Shown: positions 25,901-39,900 of the stretch, in pieces
How positions within the stretch are numbered: the stretch's first letter is position 1
How the letters are laid out: each line of letters opens with the position of its first letter
DNA from: Psoroptes ovis
Taxonomy: Eukaryota > Arthropoda > Arachnida > Sarcoptiformes > Psoroptidae
Reading direction: 5' to 3'
DNA length: 64,000 nucleotides
NCBI GenBank assembly: GCA_002943765.1
Contig: PQWQ01000004.1
Coordinates: 3,100,001 to 3,164,000, forward strand
Made by a program: the position numbers and the translations under genes
The notes under the pieces: model-generated
The model's database searches: none
What the model was told of the DNA's origin: nothing
The model's input: the letters and a program-made list of their open reading frames with translations, nothing else

Positions 25901-27003
25901 AATCAAATATATAATTGTAAATATTGTAAACAAGATTTTCATAATTCAAACATTCAATTGGTGTATCTGAACATTTTTGTCGATTCATTTGATCATCATC
26001 ATTATTCATATTATTATTATTATTATAATTCAAATCATTTGAACAATCATCATTAAGATTATGTTTTGCATAATATATTGAACACTTGTCAATATGATTA
26101 ATGAAATTTTCAATATCGCTTTCTGTTAATTCATTACAATCGGTTTTATTCGTGAATAATAATAAGAAATTTGTTAATGACCAACTTGGACAACATTTAT
26201 CTAAATTTTTTGATTCACAATATTCATTGAATATGTTTGTTTCGATGCTATTATTACTATTATTATTGTTGATACTATCATCGAAGCTATTATGTTGCAT
26301 TCGTAAAATATATTGATCTAAATAGCATAAATTTTTTATCGATTTCAATTCCAATAAATTACTTCCATCATTAGTTTGAATGACAATTTGAACATAATCA
26401 TTATTAATTTTACCACAAAAAAATGTTTGTATATCATTATGATTTTTCGATTCAAATGGATTTTTATTTTGAATATTTTTTGATTGTGAATTTTGATTCT
26501 TTTTATTTTTATTTCTTTGTCGTTTGATTGATTTTTGTCGAGGAGATTTTCTTACTTTTACAGTCGTTGTCAATTGTTCTTTGTCAGCTATCATGTTTGA
26601 TAAAAGTGTTTCATTTTGTCTTCGTTTTTGCTGATCATTCAATACAGTAGTCGTATTGATCACTTTTGTATCGATTGGATATGGATACAGACTTAATTCA
26701 CCATTTAATGATGTACTTTCGATCAATAAACGCCATGTATTAATACGATTTGATAGATCAGTATTACGTGATTCAAAACCAATCGTCGGATCATCAAATG
26801 TTGGCAATGAATTTTGATATAAAATATAAATAAATAAACTAAAACATAATGCCAGAATTGATAATATACAAACGACTGGAAATGATCGTATCAAGAGAAA
26901 ATATCTATAATTTTTAAAAATTAATAGAAATTCAAACATTTTAACAAAGAGAATGGAATAAAAACAACAGAAAAACTTACATTTTATTCAAATTCAAAGC
27001 CAT
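22959..27003 (-). CDS. disp: Dispatched (RND-family Hedgehog-release transporter)
   Basis: Exons on the minus strand: 27003-26981, 26904-25343, 25254-24960, 24897-23529 and 23468-22959, about 1252 residues with every junction in phase. Alternatively translation starts at 26939 without the first intron (1256 aa). Order: TM1 (FPVVCILSILALCFSLFIYI); the conserved LPTFDDPTIGFESRNTDL block; an extracellular domain with Cys-rich motifs (TFFCG, DKCCPSWSLTNFL); a sterol-sensing-type membrane block; TM4 ending LVAIGSDNAL; FTTCGAFFAGYFSNIT; the second ectodomain (SHESQIWLLEFC, YFPCCELSKFPYEP, NGWFITNNMEFY); and the TM8-12 block with ESIVITLTIGLSIDATLHY and GTLTTFIAGTIML. The match to Dispatched runs through both ectodomains, which separates it from Patched and PTCHD proteins. 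Known role: releases cholesterol-modified Hedgehog from producing cells, powered by the sodium gradient. Oddities: the second TM4 aspartate is Asn (GSDN instead of GADD), and loop 1 has Asn-rich and basic insertions. The cytoplasmic tail is short. Confidence 0.94.
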
Positions 27004-29319
27004 TTTTCGCCGGTTATTTTTGAACAATTTTCAAAAATTACACAAAAATAAAAGTCAAATCATTTTGGTTAAAGTTGAAAATTCAAATGAACATTTTTAA
27101 TAGAACAATGGAAAAAATTTTGTGAGAATCAAAAATGCTTGAAATTTTAATTTTTTTTTCTCTGGCTTTTAAATCAAAATCAAACAAAAACCTCCCACAC
27201 AATCTGTCAAAAGAAATTAGGCAAACAAAGCAAAATTTAAAAAAAAATGTCAAAAAATAAATCAAAATAAAAAGTCAACAACAATAAATCAACGATAAAC
27301 ATGCAAACACATTTTCATTCAATTGCCCGTTGAATGTACTACAATGACAAGTATTTTCTCAGATTCTTTCATCTCCACGTACTTTGATCGAAAAAAAGCT
27401 GGTTATTTCATGGTCTCTATGAGACGATTTGAAATTGTTTTTTTTTATATTATTTGTATTTCATAATTTAGCATGCTAACCTGCAGGTATGCATGCACAT
27501 TCTCACACACATACATACCCCCACCTACGCTCACTCATCGAAACATCGACCAGCAACAACCATAGCTTCAGATCAGAGCATAGCCATCAGAATTTGAAGA
27601 AGAAAATCATGGAAAAATTTTTATATGAAAGAAAATGAAAAGAGATTCAGATTATTTGATAACCATTATTGAACCCCAACAACCACAGGCCAACAGCAAC
27701 AAGTGCCACTATTTTATTTTTTTTAGTTAAGTTTTGCTTGTTTGTTGTTCACACACATGGACATGAATTTAAAAAAAAAAAATTTATTGCCTCACATTCG
27801 CTATTGAAATAAACCCGATAATTGAATGTCAATTGTGTGATTCAGGCTACAATTGTGATTAATGGCTAAATCGAAACGATTTAAATTTTTAAATTTTCTA
27901 TATTTTTTTTTTAAATAATTTATTAAAGAAAATATGACAAGAAAAAAAAATATTTAAAACTTTTAAACATTAATCATTCCAAAAATAAATGAACAAGAAG
28001 AAATGAAAACACAAATTCAACAGAATGAAATGACATGTATTGAATCAAAATCAAAAATGATAATCGATCGACAAAAACAAAACGAAAGAACAGGATTTTT
28101 TTTATTTATTTTAATTCAAAAATTCAAAATTCACAACAAACAAATAGAGAATTATATAATAATAGTAATAAATAAATAAATAAATAATGATGTAATTAAA
28201 AGTAAAACAAAACAGAAACGAAAATTATTGAAATTATCATTATTATTTGGAATTTTTCAATCTTTTTCTATCACCCTTTTCTCTCTCTTTTTTTTTTTTT
28301 TGATGAACGAAAAAACGAAAAAAATTTCAAAAGTCACAATTAATATTTTGAAATTATTCAGAAACAGAATAAATTCTTCGATATTTAAAAATGTAAATAT
28401 TAATTATCAGTAATTAATACGAATATTTTGTAATTATGTATTAATTTGTATGTATTTTTTTCAATTTGTATATAAACAAATGAATAAATAAATATTTTTT
28501 TTTTTCGAAATAAATCGATTTCAATCAACAGCAACGAACAGCAGCAGTAATGTTTTTAAACTGTAAGGAATTTTTTTTTCTGTGAAGGAATTCAATGAAA
28601 GATATTTTTAAGCAAAAAAAAAGGAAAAAAAATCGGAAAAAAATAATGCAATGGAATTGAACTTTTCAATTGAACACAATCTAAATAGATAAATAAATAA
28701 ATAAAACATGTATCAATATACATTATATTATTCAGAATAAACAATTGTTGACAAAATAAATTCTTTTGTTTTTTGTTTTTTTTTTTATGGAAAAAAATTA
28801 ATGTTTCAAGTTACAAGTTATTAGGAATTATTATTATTATTAACGATTACATCAAATCTATTCAAAAAAAAAAAAAATAATAATAATTGGATTCAATCAT
28901 CAATAAATGAATAATTGATTTCAAATAAATAAATAAATAAATAAATGATTAATATTAATAATAATGATAATCTAAGAGCAATAAATATATATATATTTGA
29001 ATGAGAAAAAAAAACAAACAAAAAAACAATCAATATTCAATTTCGAAATAATAAAATGGGAATCATATATAATCATATATATTAATTAAGAAATTGAATT
29101 TCGAGGCAAATAGATCTATGACTAGAATGAATAGATTTTTTGGTTTTTTTCTTTTTTTTTTTTTTTGGTTTTGTTTCATTCATTTGGTTCAAGTATAATT
29201 TTTTTTTTAAATAAGTAATGAGTCAATCAATTAAGTAAGTAAAGCACTTTGAATATATATGTATGAATGAAGAATCTAAAGAGAGATTGCTGGTTCGTAT
29301 ATCTTCAATGGAATATTAA
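27004..29319. other. Non-coding spacer, probable dispatched promoter side
   Basis: No supported gene. The stretch at about 27475-27610 is clearly GC-richer than its surroundings (CCCCACCTACGCTCACTC and neighbours) and lies about 0.5 kb upstream of the dispatched start. It may be a 5' untranslated exon or promoter of that gene, but I see no diagnostic element. The rest is A/T runs and AAAT repeats, and it also holds the 3' flank of the scaffold gene. No C2-domain coding sequence is visible here. Confidence 0.4.
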
Positions 29320-32300
29320 TTAATATGGTCGAATTGATGATGATGTTGGTAATGTTGATGGTGGTAATGGTGGTGGTGGTAACATTTGTGATGATGATGG
29401 CTGTGATTGATGATGTATGGGTGGTTGTTGTTGTTGATGATGTTGGGAATTCGGCGGTATCATCGATGATCCTTGATGATTTGATGGTATTCCATTGTTT
29501 ATTATATTTGAATGATGATACATTGGTTGTGATGATGGTAATGGTGGAGCTGATGCTGGAATTGGAAATGATGAAAGTGGTGATGATGGTGGATGATGTT
29601 GTTGTTGTTGTTGATGATGATGTGATGATGGTTGCGGTGGTATACGATTTCCATATTGATCATAAATTATTGGATTATTATCATCGATTGGATGATTATG
29701 TTGCAGAATGACTTGTGGTTGAGATTGTTGATGTGGCAGCGATGGTGGCGGTTTCATATTCATTGTTTGTTGACCATAACCTGGTTTTTGAAAACATGCT
29801 GATGGACCAGATGATGGTAAACCATAACAATTATCATTTGATGATGGATGTTGTGGTTCATAATCATAATCATGTGGTCCAGAATAGCTTGATTGACCAG
29901 GATATTGTCCTGGGGCCATGTTTATATTATTATTAATATAATGGCCATATTGATCTTGTAATAAATTGATGTCGGTTCGTATTACGACTTCAATTTCATC
30001 GCCAATTTGATTGGCAATGATACGAGATACTTCATCATGTGAAATACCAGTTAATGGTATTCCATTCCATTCAATAACTTGCATTCCTATTATTATAAAT
30101 AATTTATGAGTTGACAATTATTTGTGATTTCCAATTTATTTAAATTACCTTCACGAATTTCACCATTCATCGATAAACTTGGATGAATTTTTGCAATATA
30201 AGCGCCAATCATATTGGTATCGGGGATTTCTTTCCCACCATAAACTTTTAATCCAAGACCATCACCTTTCAATTATACAAATACAAAATTAGAAATAATA
30301 ATTATGACTGATCAAAATTTGAATAAAATAATAGATTGTGACACAACCAATCATCAAATCATTGACACTTACCATCCATTGATCGTATTTTAGGATCTTG
30401 AGTCAATAAAATACGTTTGATTGGAAATGGATATTTTGGATTACGTGTAGAATTCGGTGCAAACTGTTTTATTTTGATTTTAATTCGATCAATTGTTTTT
30501 GAATTGAAATTTTAAAAGAAAATTTAGCAAAAAAATAATGATTTTTCATTCTAAATTAATCGAAAATTTACTTGAGTTTTTTTCGGTGAACATCTCATAT
30601 AATTATTATAAACATCATTATTATTATTATGAACATTGTGTAAATCATATCCAGTATTACGATAGCCTAAATATCGATTATGATTATTGATTGAATTCTT
30701 TGATTTTTAATTTGAATTTTTTAATACAACAAACCATTATTGATACCGAAATCATCCATTGTTTTTCTTCCACGATAATTTAATGATTGTGGTTGTGGCT
30801 GGTGTTGTTGATGTTGTTCATGTAATAATGGTATTGATGATGCTTCATATGATGAATTTGGATAATTTAAATCTATTTTAATTGGGGAAAAAAATTATTA
30901 GGATCAAATTTTGATTTTTTTCCAATGAATATTGTTCCATAATTACCATCAGGCTGATTATAACCATAACTTCCAGCTGCAGTATTTGTCAAACGTGAAT
31001 CATAAATACGATTTTGTTGATGATGTCTTGATGATTGATAATCGATTGGATATAAATTATTTGTATTTGGATGATTGTTATTATAATGAAATTGATTCAT
31101 TTTAGGATTATTGTGTAAATATGCATTTAAACTGAATAATTTAAATGAAATAGAAATAATTTTAATTATTCATCATCAATTATATACGAAAAAAAACATA
31201 CTCATCGCTATAATATTTTTCTTTTGATTCTAATAATGAATAATTATTATTAAAATTATTGCCATATTTATCATAATCATCAAATGATTGATAATGATAA
31301 GGTTGTTGTTGATGGTGATTATAATAAGGATCATTTGATTGTGATATTAAATAATTGAATGATGAATCCAATATATCATCTAATAATGAATGATTATTAT
31401 TATTATTATTTGTATCATTATAAAAATTATAATAATCATCAAATGAATAATGACGATATAAACGATCAGAATCGGCTAAACGTTGACGACGACGTTTAAT
31501 TTCGGCACGTACTTTTGCCGTTTTTTCTTCAACACTTAAATCTTGATCATAATCATTAAGATTATGATTATGATTAATATCATCATTTTCATCATCAGAT
31601 ATATCCGATACATATGGTGATGGATGCCATGAACGTGAAATATTTTTATTATTACTCAATAAAAAATCTTTATCATTCATAAAATCATTATAATGATGGC
31701 TATTATAATCGACATTCGCTAAATCATATTTACGATTCAATGAATTTAAACGATCATATTTATTTTGATAAAAATGATGTCGTTTTGACTATTCGAATAG
31801 TTTTAAAAAAATTATAATTTTCAATCAAATATTTTAACTAAGAAAATCTTACCATATTTGAAAAACGTAATGGTGACAATGTACGATTTTGTCGTTGTTG
31901 ACGTTGTAATTCTCTGTTAAGGCTTAAATTATGATGATCTAATGAATTATCATGAAACAATATCGATGACATTGGACGCTGTAAATGATATTTATCATCA
32001 TCTAAACGTATTTGATTTAATGATTCATATTCATATGATTTAAAATTATTATTATTATTATTATTACGATTCAATTGTGGATAATTATGATAACGATTAT
32101 TTTTCATGAACATACTGTTCAATGTATTACTTTGAAAATTTTTCAATCGATTATGATTCACATCTAAATGATGATGATTATTATTATTATTATCTAATAA
32201 ATTACGATAACTTTGATAATCGGAACCAAAATTTGTATTATTAAATTTTGATAATGAATTCATTTTTCTAAAATTGTTCGATGTATGATTCGATGATAAT

Positions 32301-33881
32301 AATTCACCAGTTTTTAATTCTTCAAATATTTTTCTTTGTATATTTTTTATTTCATTAGCAAAATTTGCCGATGTCATTATTTTACCACTATGATGATTAT
32401 AATTATTACCATTACCATATTTAGATGAATTACGTTCTGATAATGATTTATATTGTTTATTGGTTATTTTAGCAATATCAGTATTTGTTGGACTTTTCAA
32501 TAAATGATGTCGACCATATGTTGATTGAAGAAAATGTGTTATATCAGAATTCGATGAATATGGTGATTGTGGTCTTTGTTGTTGTTGTTGTTGCTGTTGC
32601 TGTTGTTGTTGTGTTAATGTTTGTCCAATCGATGATTGTGATAATGTTGTTTTATTAATATTATTATTATTGATTAATGTGTCACATAAATGGCCTATAC
32701 CAAACGTACTATCTAATGATGATGATAATTTTAATGGTGGTGTTATATTTTGTTGTTGTTGTTGTTGCAATGCATTTCTTGATAATGTATTTCGTCCTAT
32801 TTTGTATTGAATAGAATAAGGAATACAAAAAAATAAATAAATAAATAATTCAATTTAAATTTCAATGGAAAGAAAAAATCATCACTAACCGCTCAGTTTT
32901 TCTTTTATTAATTTTTTCGTATTAATAATCGATGAAATCGGTTCCTCATCTTTCGGTACTTGAGGCAATTTCCTGCGTTTATTTTTGCCATCAGCAAACG
33001 ATACATTTTTGGTGTCTAAATCTAAATATCCTAATGTATTGTATGCTGTTTGTTCATTAATCGTTGTCGGTACTGTTGTCATTGTTGTTGTCGTTGCCGT
33101 AGATGGGCCACAAAATAATTTAGATGCTTTACTTGCTACAAATGATTCTTTTTTCTGTGCCAATATTGAACTGACATTTGAAACTGATGAATTTTTTGCT
33201 GTTGTTGTTGTCGTTGTATTCGGATTTGTGCGATACGATGTTTGTGATAGATTTTTTACATTTGCATTTGTAATTTTACGTGCATTAGTTTTCGGTGAAC
33301 CAGAACGTTGTGATAAATTCGTTGCGGTTATTGATGATGATGGCCTACTTGTTTGTCCATATTGTTGTTGATTAAAAATGCTAATATCACTTGTATTTGG
33401 ATTCGGTAATGATCGATGTAATGATGATGATTGTGTTGTTGATGATCGTTGATATTTTGATAGCGTATCACGTTGATCATTATTCATCGATGTTAAATCC
33501 ATTGGACCTAATGCACGAACATTAACGATCGCTCCCGTCGATGTTGATGGTGATGATTGATTATATTGATTTGATCTATCATACATTGACGATGTTGATG
33601 ACATAATTTGTTTATCTTTTCGTAACATCGTCGATGATGATGATGATGATGATGATGTTTGTTTTGCTAATGATGTTGTTATTGGTGTGGTCGTTGCTGT
33701 TAATGTTGTTGCAGATATTTGTCCCATGTTTCGATTATTAATCGAATTTTGATTAGAATCATTATTACTATTGATAATTATTTCACGATTTTTATCTCTT
33801 ATTTTGTTTAATTTATCATTTTCATTGTAATTATTATTATTTGTTTGACCTAAATTATTATCAACATTATTCAATTTTTGT

Positions 33882-33913
<32 letters not shown>

Positions 33914-36900
33914 TTGTTGTTGTCTTTCCAATTGATTTTTATTTTCTTGTAATTGACTTTGTAATCGCTGCTGTTCAAGCTGAATTTGCAAAAATTGTTG
34001 TTGTTGTTGTATTAATATTTGTTGCTGTTTTTGTAAATGTTGTTCGATCTGTTTTTGCTGTTTTAATGATTCTGTATCGATATTTGTATCGATTTTTTGA
34101 TTCGATGTCATTGTTGTTTTTGTCGTTAATGTTGTTGTTGTCGATGTTGATGTTGATGGTGTTGTTGTTGTTGCAGTTGCTGCTGTTACTGCTGCTGTCA
34201 ATAATGAATTTTGTGGTTGTAATGATTTGGAATCATGTTTTTTATTTTGTTCAGTAATATTTTTAGATAATACATTTGATAAGAATTGATCATTAGAATG
34301 ATATTGATCATAATTTAATGATGCTGTACCAGTACTGGCTCTTCTTAACATTGATTTATTCATTGCTGATGATGTATTCAATTTATTCAATTGTTTATTG
34401 AATTTATTATCAATATTATTGCCAGTACCAGCGTTGCCAATGATATCATCTTTATAATCGATTCCAGTTTTTTTGATAGTTTTATCAAAATCATTCAGAC
34501 CATTTATTCGATTTAGACTTAATGTTTCGATCGCACGATTAAAATCATCAATCATACCGCTTATATTTGTTATATTTGAATTTAATTTTGTATTTTGTGT
34601 GTTTGCTTGTAACTGAAAAAGTTTTTTTGAATTTATGGAAATTTCTTAATGATATATTTCAGGCAAATTATTTATTAAGCTTACCGTATTTTGTCGCCTT
34701 TCAAGTATTTCCTGTGCTTCAGCCGCTTCGATTGATGGTGAAACATCAAGAATCGGTGATAATTCAGTGGATGGTTGCCAATTTTGTTGTTGTTGCTGTT
34801 GTTGATCATAAAGGATTGTTGCCATCTGTTGTTTAGATAATTGGCTGGGAAGTTGTTTTTGATATTCTCTTGATGATGATTGATTCATTCTTTGATTTAT
34901 TTCTTGTGTTTGCATGGCAATATTATTGAAATCAGTTCCTTCGTTTGTTCCTGACTGCTGTTGCAATTGTCCAGCCATATTATATATGGGCATTGAACGA
35001 TGCATTGTGTTTGAAGTTTGATTCATTGATGCAGCCGGTGTGACTGTTGGCTGCTGCATAATTGTTTTTGTTGACATTGGATCAAATAAATCATTTTTTT
35101 GTTGCTGTTGTGTTGGACCCACATATGACGATGCTGTCACTGTTGCACCAAATGCTGTATTATTTTTAATAAAATTAACATTATTTATTTGTCCAGCAAG
35201 ATTTGTTTGTTGTTGTTGTTTAGATTGTAAAATTTGTCTATTCATATCATTTTGATCAGTACCATAATCAATGGATGAATTCATTTGCTGTTGTTGTTGA
35301 GGTTGCTGCATCATAAAACCAGATTGCTGATTATTTACATTCATCATTTGATTTGATTGTTGTTGTGTTTGTGATCGTTGCTGTGAATTTGCCACATCTT
35401 GTTGATATGAAAACATCGATGATTGATCCATGATATTATTCATTCGATTAAAGTTATTCGATTGTGGCTGCTGTGAATCCATATACTGAGAATTCTGTTG
35501 CATTTGCTGTGTATTTATTTTGTGAAAATTTTGTTGAGATTGTTTTGATTGTTGTTGTGGGTGTGGCTGCTGTTGTTGAGACAACATAATCGATTGATTT
35601 GGATCTGTCAAACTATCAAACGATTGTTGTTGCTGATGCTGTTGTTGATTTGCTGAAACTTTTTGATTAAGTGAAATAGGAAAAATTCAAGAATGAAAAC
35701 AGAAATGAATATCGATATTAGAAATATTTGATGCAAAATTTATTGATCATGATTATTAGTATTGAATTTAATGAAATAGGAAACACGAATGACACAGAAA
35801 CAATTCATATTGGAATAAATAACATGACAAAAAAAAGTAAAATGAAAATAAATAGAATTCAAAGCAAACAAAAATGCATGCAAATTTTTCCACGATGCAA
35901 AATAATTGAATGAGAAATATTTATTTTTTTCAATTTCTCAAGTTTATTCACATTCAACAAGCAAAACATATACAAAAATGAACAAAAAAAAAAACATTAC
36001 AATTAATTAGCATTCACATAGATATATTGAACATTCAATTTGAATTTTGAATTCATACATATCAATATACAAATATAAATATTTTTTTTCCAATTATTAT
36101 GATAATTTTGCTTTTAATTTGTGATTGTGTTTTGTTTGTAAATGAATGAATATGTTTATTGAGTTGTATCATTTTTTATTTCTTCGTATTTCTTTGGCCC
36201 GCGAAACACACATATTTATACATATATATGTTTGTCAAGAATAATAATCATTATTATTATGATTATTATTTATTCATTTATTCAATTATTAACGTATTTA
36301 TTATATTGGATGTCTAATTAAAAAAATATTTATGTGATTTTTCAAATGATTCTTTGATTTTTTTTTTCTTATTTTCTAAAAGTTTATTTCAAAATCTGAA
36401 AAACGATATGAACACATGTAATTTTATAATTTGATTTCGGTATTTTTGTACTTGATACTTTTCGCCGAACATCTTCGTTTCTATTATTCATTAATCTATT
36501 CATTTATGGAATCGAAATTAACTTTGACTGTTTCTAATTATCATATGGATATTATTAATTAGTAATTTGCTCATTTTTCACTTTTTTTATAATCAATCGG
36601 CTGATTGATTCTTTTGTTTTTGAATGATATTTATTCATTTTCGATTGAAAGCACCCGTACAAAGCACCTACGTAATTTTGAATACAATTCATCGATTGAT
36701 TTAAAGATTTGCTATGAATTTTGATTGATAATACTGATGACAACAAGAATTTATTAATTCACTAAATACACTCATATGTGTTATATTGAAATATTGAAAT
36801 AAGAGGAAAGAAAAATGATTGAATTAATTTCAAATTAAATTTCATAAAGTAAATAAATGGAAGAGTAAAAAAAATTGATAATTAAACAAATAATATTATT

Positions 36901-39900
36901 AGCTTGATAATGATAGATAATGAATATTTGGGAATTAATGATTAGAGATAGAAAAAAGAGATAGAAATGAAAATTTGAATTTGATTTGCAATTTTTTTGA
37001 TTAATTAATTTGATTTGTTTTTAAATATTTTCATAATTTGATTTTAGGATGATGATTTGAATATATAGAATAGATTGAATTTGATTATTTTGATTGAATG
37101 ATTGTTTTTTCAGGAATTTCAGGTGATAATTTTTGAATTTTTTTTTTTTTTGAACATTTATGAAACAAAGTGCATATCATGGAATTATTATTAGAAGATT
37201 TTGAAATTATTTTCAATTTTGATTGGATTTTTTCGTAATTTTTTTTTTGTAATTTGTATTACCTCGTTTATTCAACATTATCATTGATTCATTTTCTAAT
37301 AGAAATGGTTCAGAATTTGATCGATTATTTCGACATTTATTAATTGATAATTGTTGTTGTGATAAATTATTAGAACTTATATTCGTATTTTTATTCATTA
37401 TTTTGTTTATCGTTTGTTGTTGATTTGATGATGATGATGATGATTGAAAACGATTAGTAATACCATCGATCAAACCACTCATAATACTAATACTTTTTCT
37501 ACGTTTTCCCGCTGCCTGTTGTTGATCTTGTTGTTGTTGTGTTTGTAGTTTGGATTGATTCGATTTCGATAATAGTAGCGATGATGATGATGATGTTCCA
37601 GATGTTCGTAATTTATTATCATTATATTGAACTACATTCAATCGATTATTATCATTACTATTTTCATTAATATTTTTATTAGCATTAGCTTTATTATTAT
37701 CACATAAATCATCATTTTGTGATTGTTGATCATATTCTTCATCTTCTTCTGGTATTGTATACACTTGATTTGTATTCATCATCATCATCATCATCATATT
37801 ATTGTAATTATTATTTAGATAATAATTATTCATATTATTCGAATTATTATTATTATTATTATTATTCAAATTATGATATAATGAATATTGATATTGGTTC
37901 ATATTATTATTATTATTATTATAATTAGTATTAAATGGCAAAATCGATTGTTGTGTTCTCGATATATTTTGTACACATGAATAATTATTAAAACGATTAT
38001 TATTATTATTATTATTGATACGTTTTAAACGATTTTGTTGCTGTTGTTGTTGTTGTTGCCGTTTTTTCATTAAAATCACATTATTTTTATAATTGATATT
38101 GTCGATATGATTATTATCATCATCAAGATCATCATTTGTACTATCATCGGTTTCATCCGTATCATCATCATCATCATCACTATCATACTCACCTTGTCGT
38201 AAATATTCTTCATCAATTTCAAAATTTAAATAACCATATTTATCAAGCTCATTATTATTTGTATTATTATCATTATCATTATTATTATCACAATTATTAT
38301 CATTTAATGATGATGATGATAAATTTTGACCATATTGTACTGAATTTTATTTTATTTTTTTTTTCAAAAATATTCATTTTTGAATTATTTTTTTTTTCAT
38401 AAAAAAAAAATTTTAAAAAATTGAAAAATAAAACACATATTGTAAGAATTAATGTTACAAAAAAAATTGATAGAAAAAAACACATATAGGAATTCATCAA
38501 TTTGGAATTGGAAATTAAATAATAATAATAATTAATCATAAATGATTATTTAAATTTGATCAATTTTTTTTTTTTTTGGAATATCTGATTTGGGTCATTG
38601 GCAATATGATTTGAATGATTATCATAATTAGTGTTGTACGTCAATGACATAATTACTATTATGATTATTATTATTATTTGTCATTTATTCTAAATGGGAC
38701 TAATTAATTATTTGCATTGATTAATTGCTTCGATTCCGTTTTTTTTTTTTGATTCGGAAACAAAAAAAATAGCACAAAATTTATTTTATTCATTTTTATT
38801 ATTCTGTATTTTTTTCAATCATTATTTTTTATTCTACATAAAAAAAAGCTAAAATTTATTATTTGCCATTTTATATTTCAACGAATAATAATGATAAATA
38901 TATCAAAAAAAAAAAAAAAACTAAAATGACTAAATTCAAACATGAAAAAAAATCAATTTTTCAATTTTCAATTAAATAAAACTAAATAAAATAAACATAT
39001 TTAAAAAAAAATAATTGAAAAGCTAATTGAAAAAGAATCATTTTGAAATCATGAAACCCAAAGAAAACCAAGATCAACCAAAAAAAAAAAAAAAAAAATG
39101 AATCAATAAATAATATCATTTTAAATGAAATTATCATAATATTAAAAAAAATTGTAACAAAAAATAAAGCAATCACATCCACCAGCAAATCATCAACAAT
39201 GACAACCCAGTACATAAAAAAATAAATAAATAATGGAAAAAAGCAATAAAATATTCATGAATATCTTTGATATAAAATATGGTGGCAAAAAAAAAAAAAA
39301 TAGATTACAGAATTACTTTTGACATTTTTTTTTCACCATCATCATCAAACAACCCAAACAATGAAATAAAAACAAAATAAAACACCTTCATATTATAAAT
39401 AATAATATTATCACTTTATCTATATTTATCTAAGCTGTATATATATCAGAAAATTTCATCAACTTAGCTCAAAAAAATAAAAATAAAAAAATAAATAAAT
39501 AAATAAAAATCTTTTTACATTTTCATGAATGTTCATTTCTTTTATTCATTTAATAATTTATTTCATTATTTATTTCATTATTATTTTCAAGTTTACTTTC
39601 TGACACATATAAAACACACACACACACACCAATACACAAACATACTCTAACCATACATATAAACTTTTGATATTATTTTTGTTTTGATGATGATCATATA
39701 AATATGAATGAATAAATATAAATATAAATAAATCATCTCATCTTATCATCATTATTATTCATTATTCATTCATTCATTCATTCATTTATAATTTCAAGTA
39801 TACACATTTATATTTATAATAATAATAATAATAATAATATTCATATGGATATATATTGAAAAATCATATTATTATTATTATTATCTTGATTATTTCAATC

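Noticed and set aside
32985..34257. Plus-strand open frames rich in Val/Ala/Leu opposite the scaffold exons (also at 40101-40973, 47010-47270, 29325-29936, 61319-61528)
   Set aside because: They are the antisense of Gln/Asn/Ser codon runs on the minus strand, where splice phase and the domain pattern prove the real coding strand.
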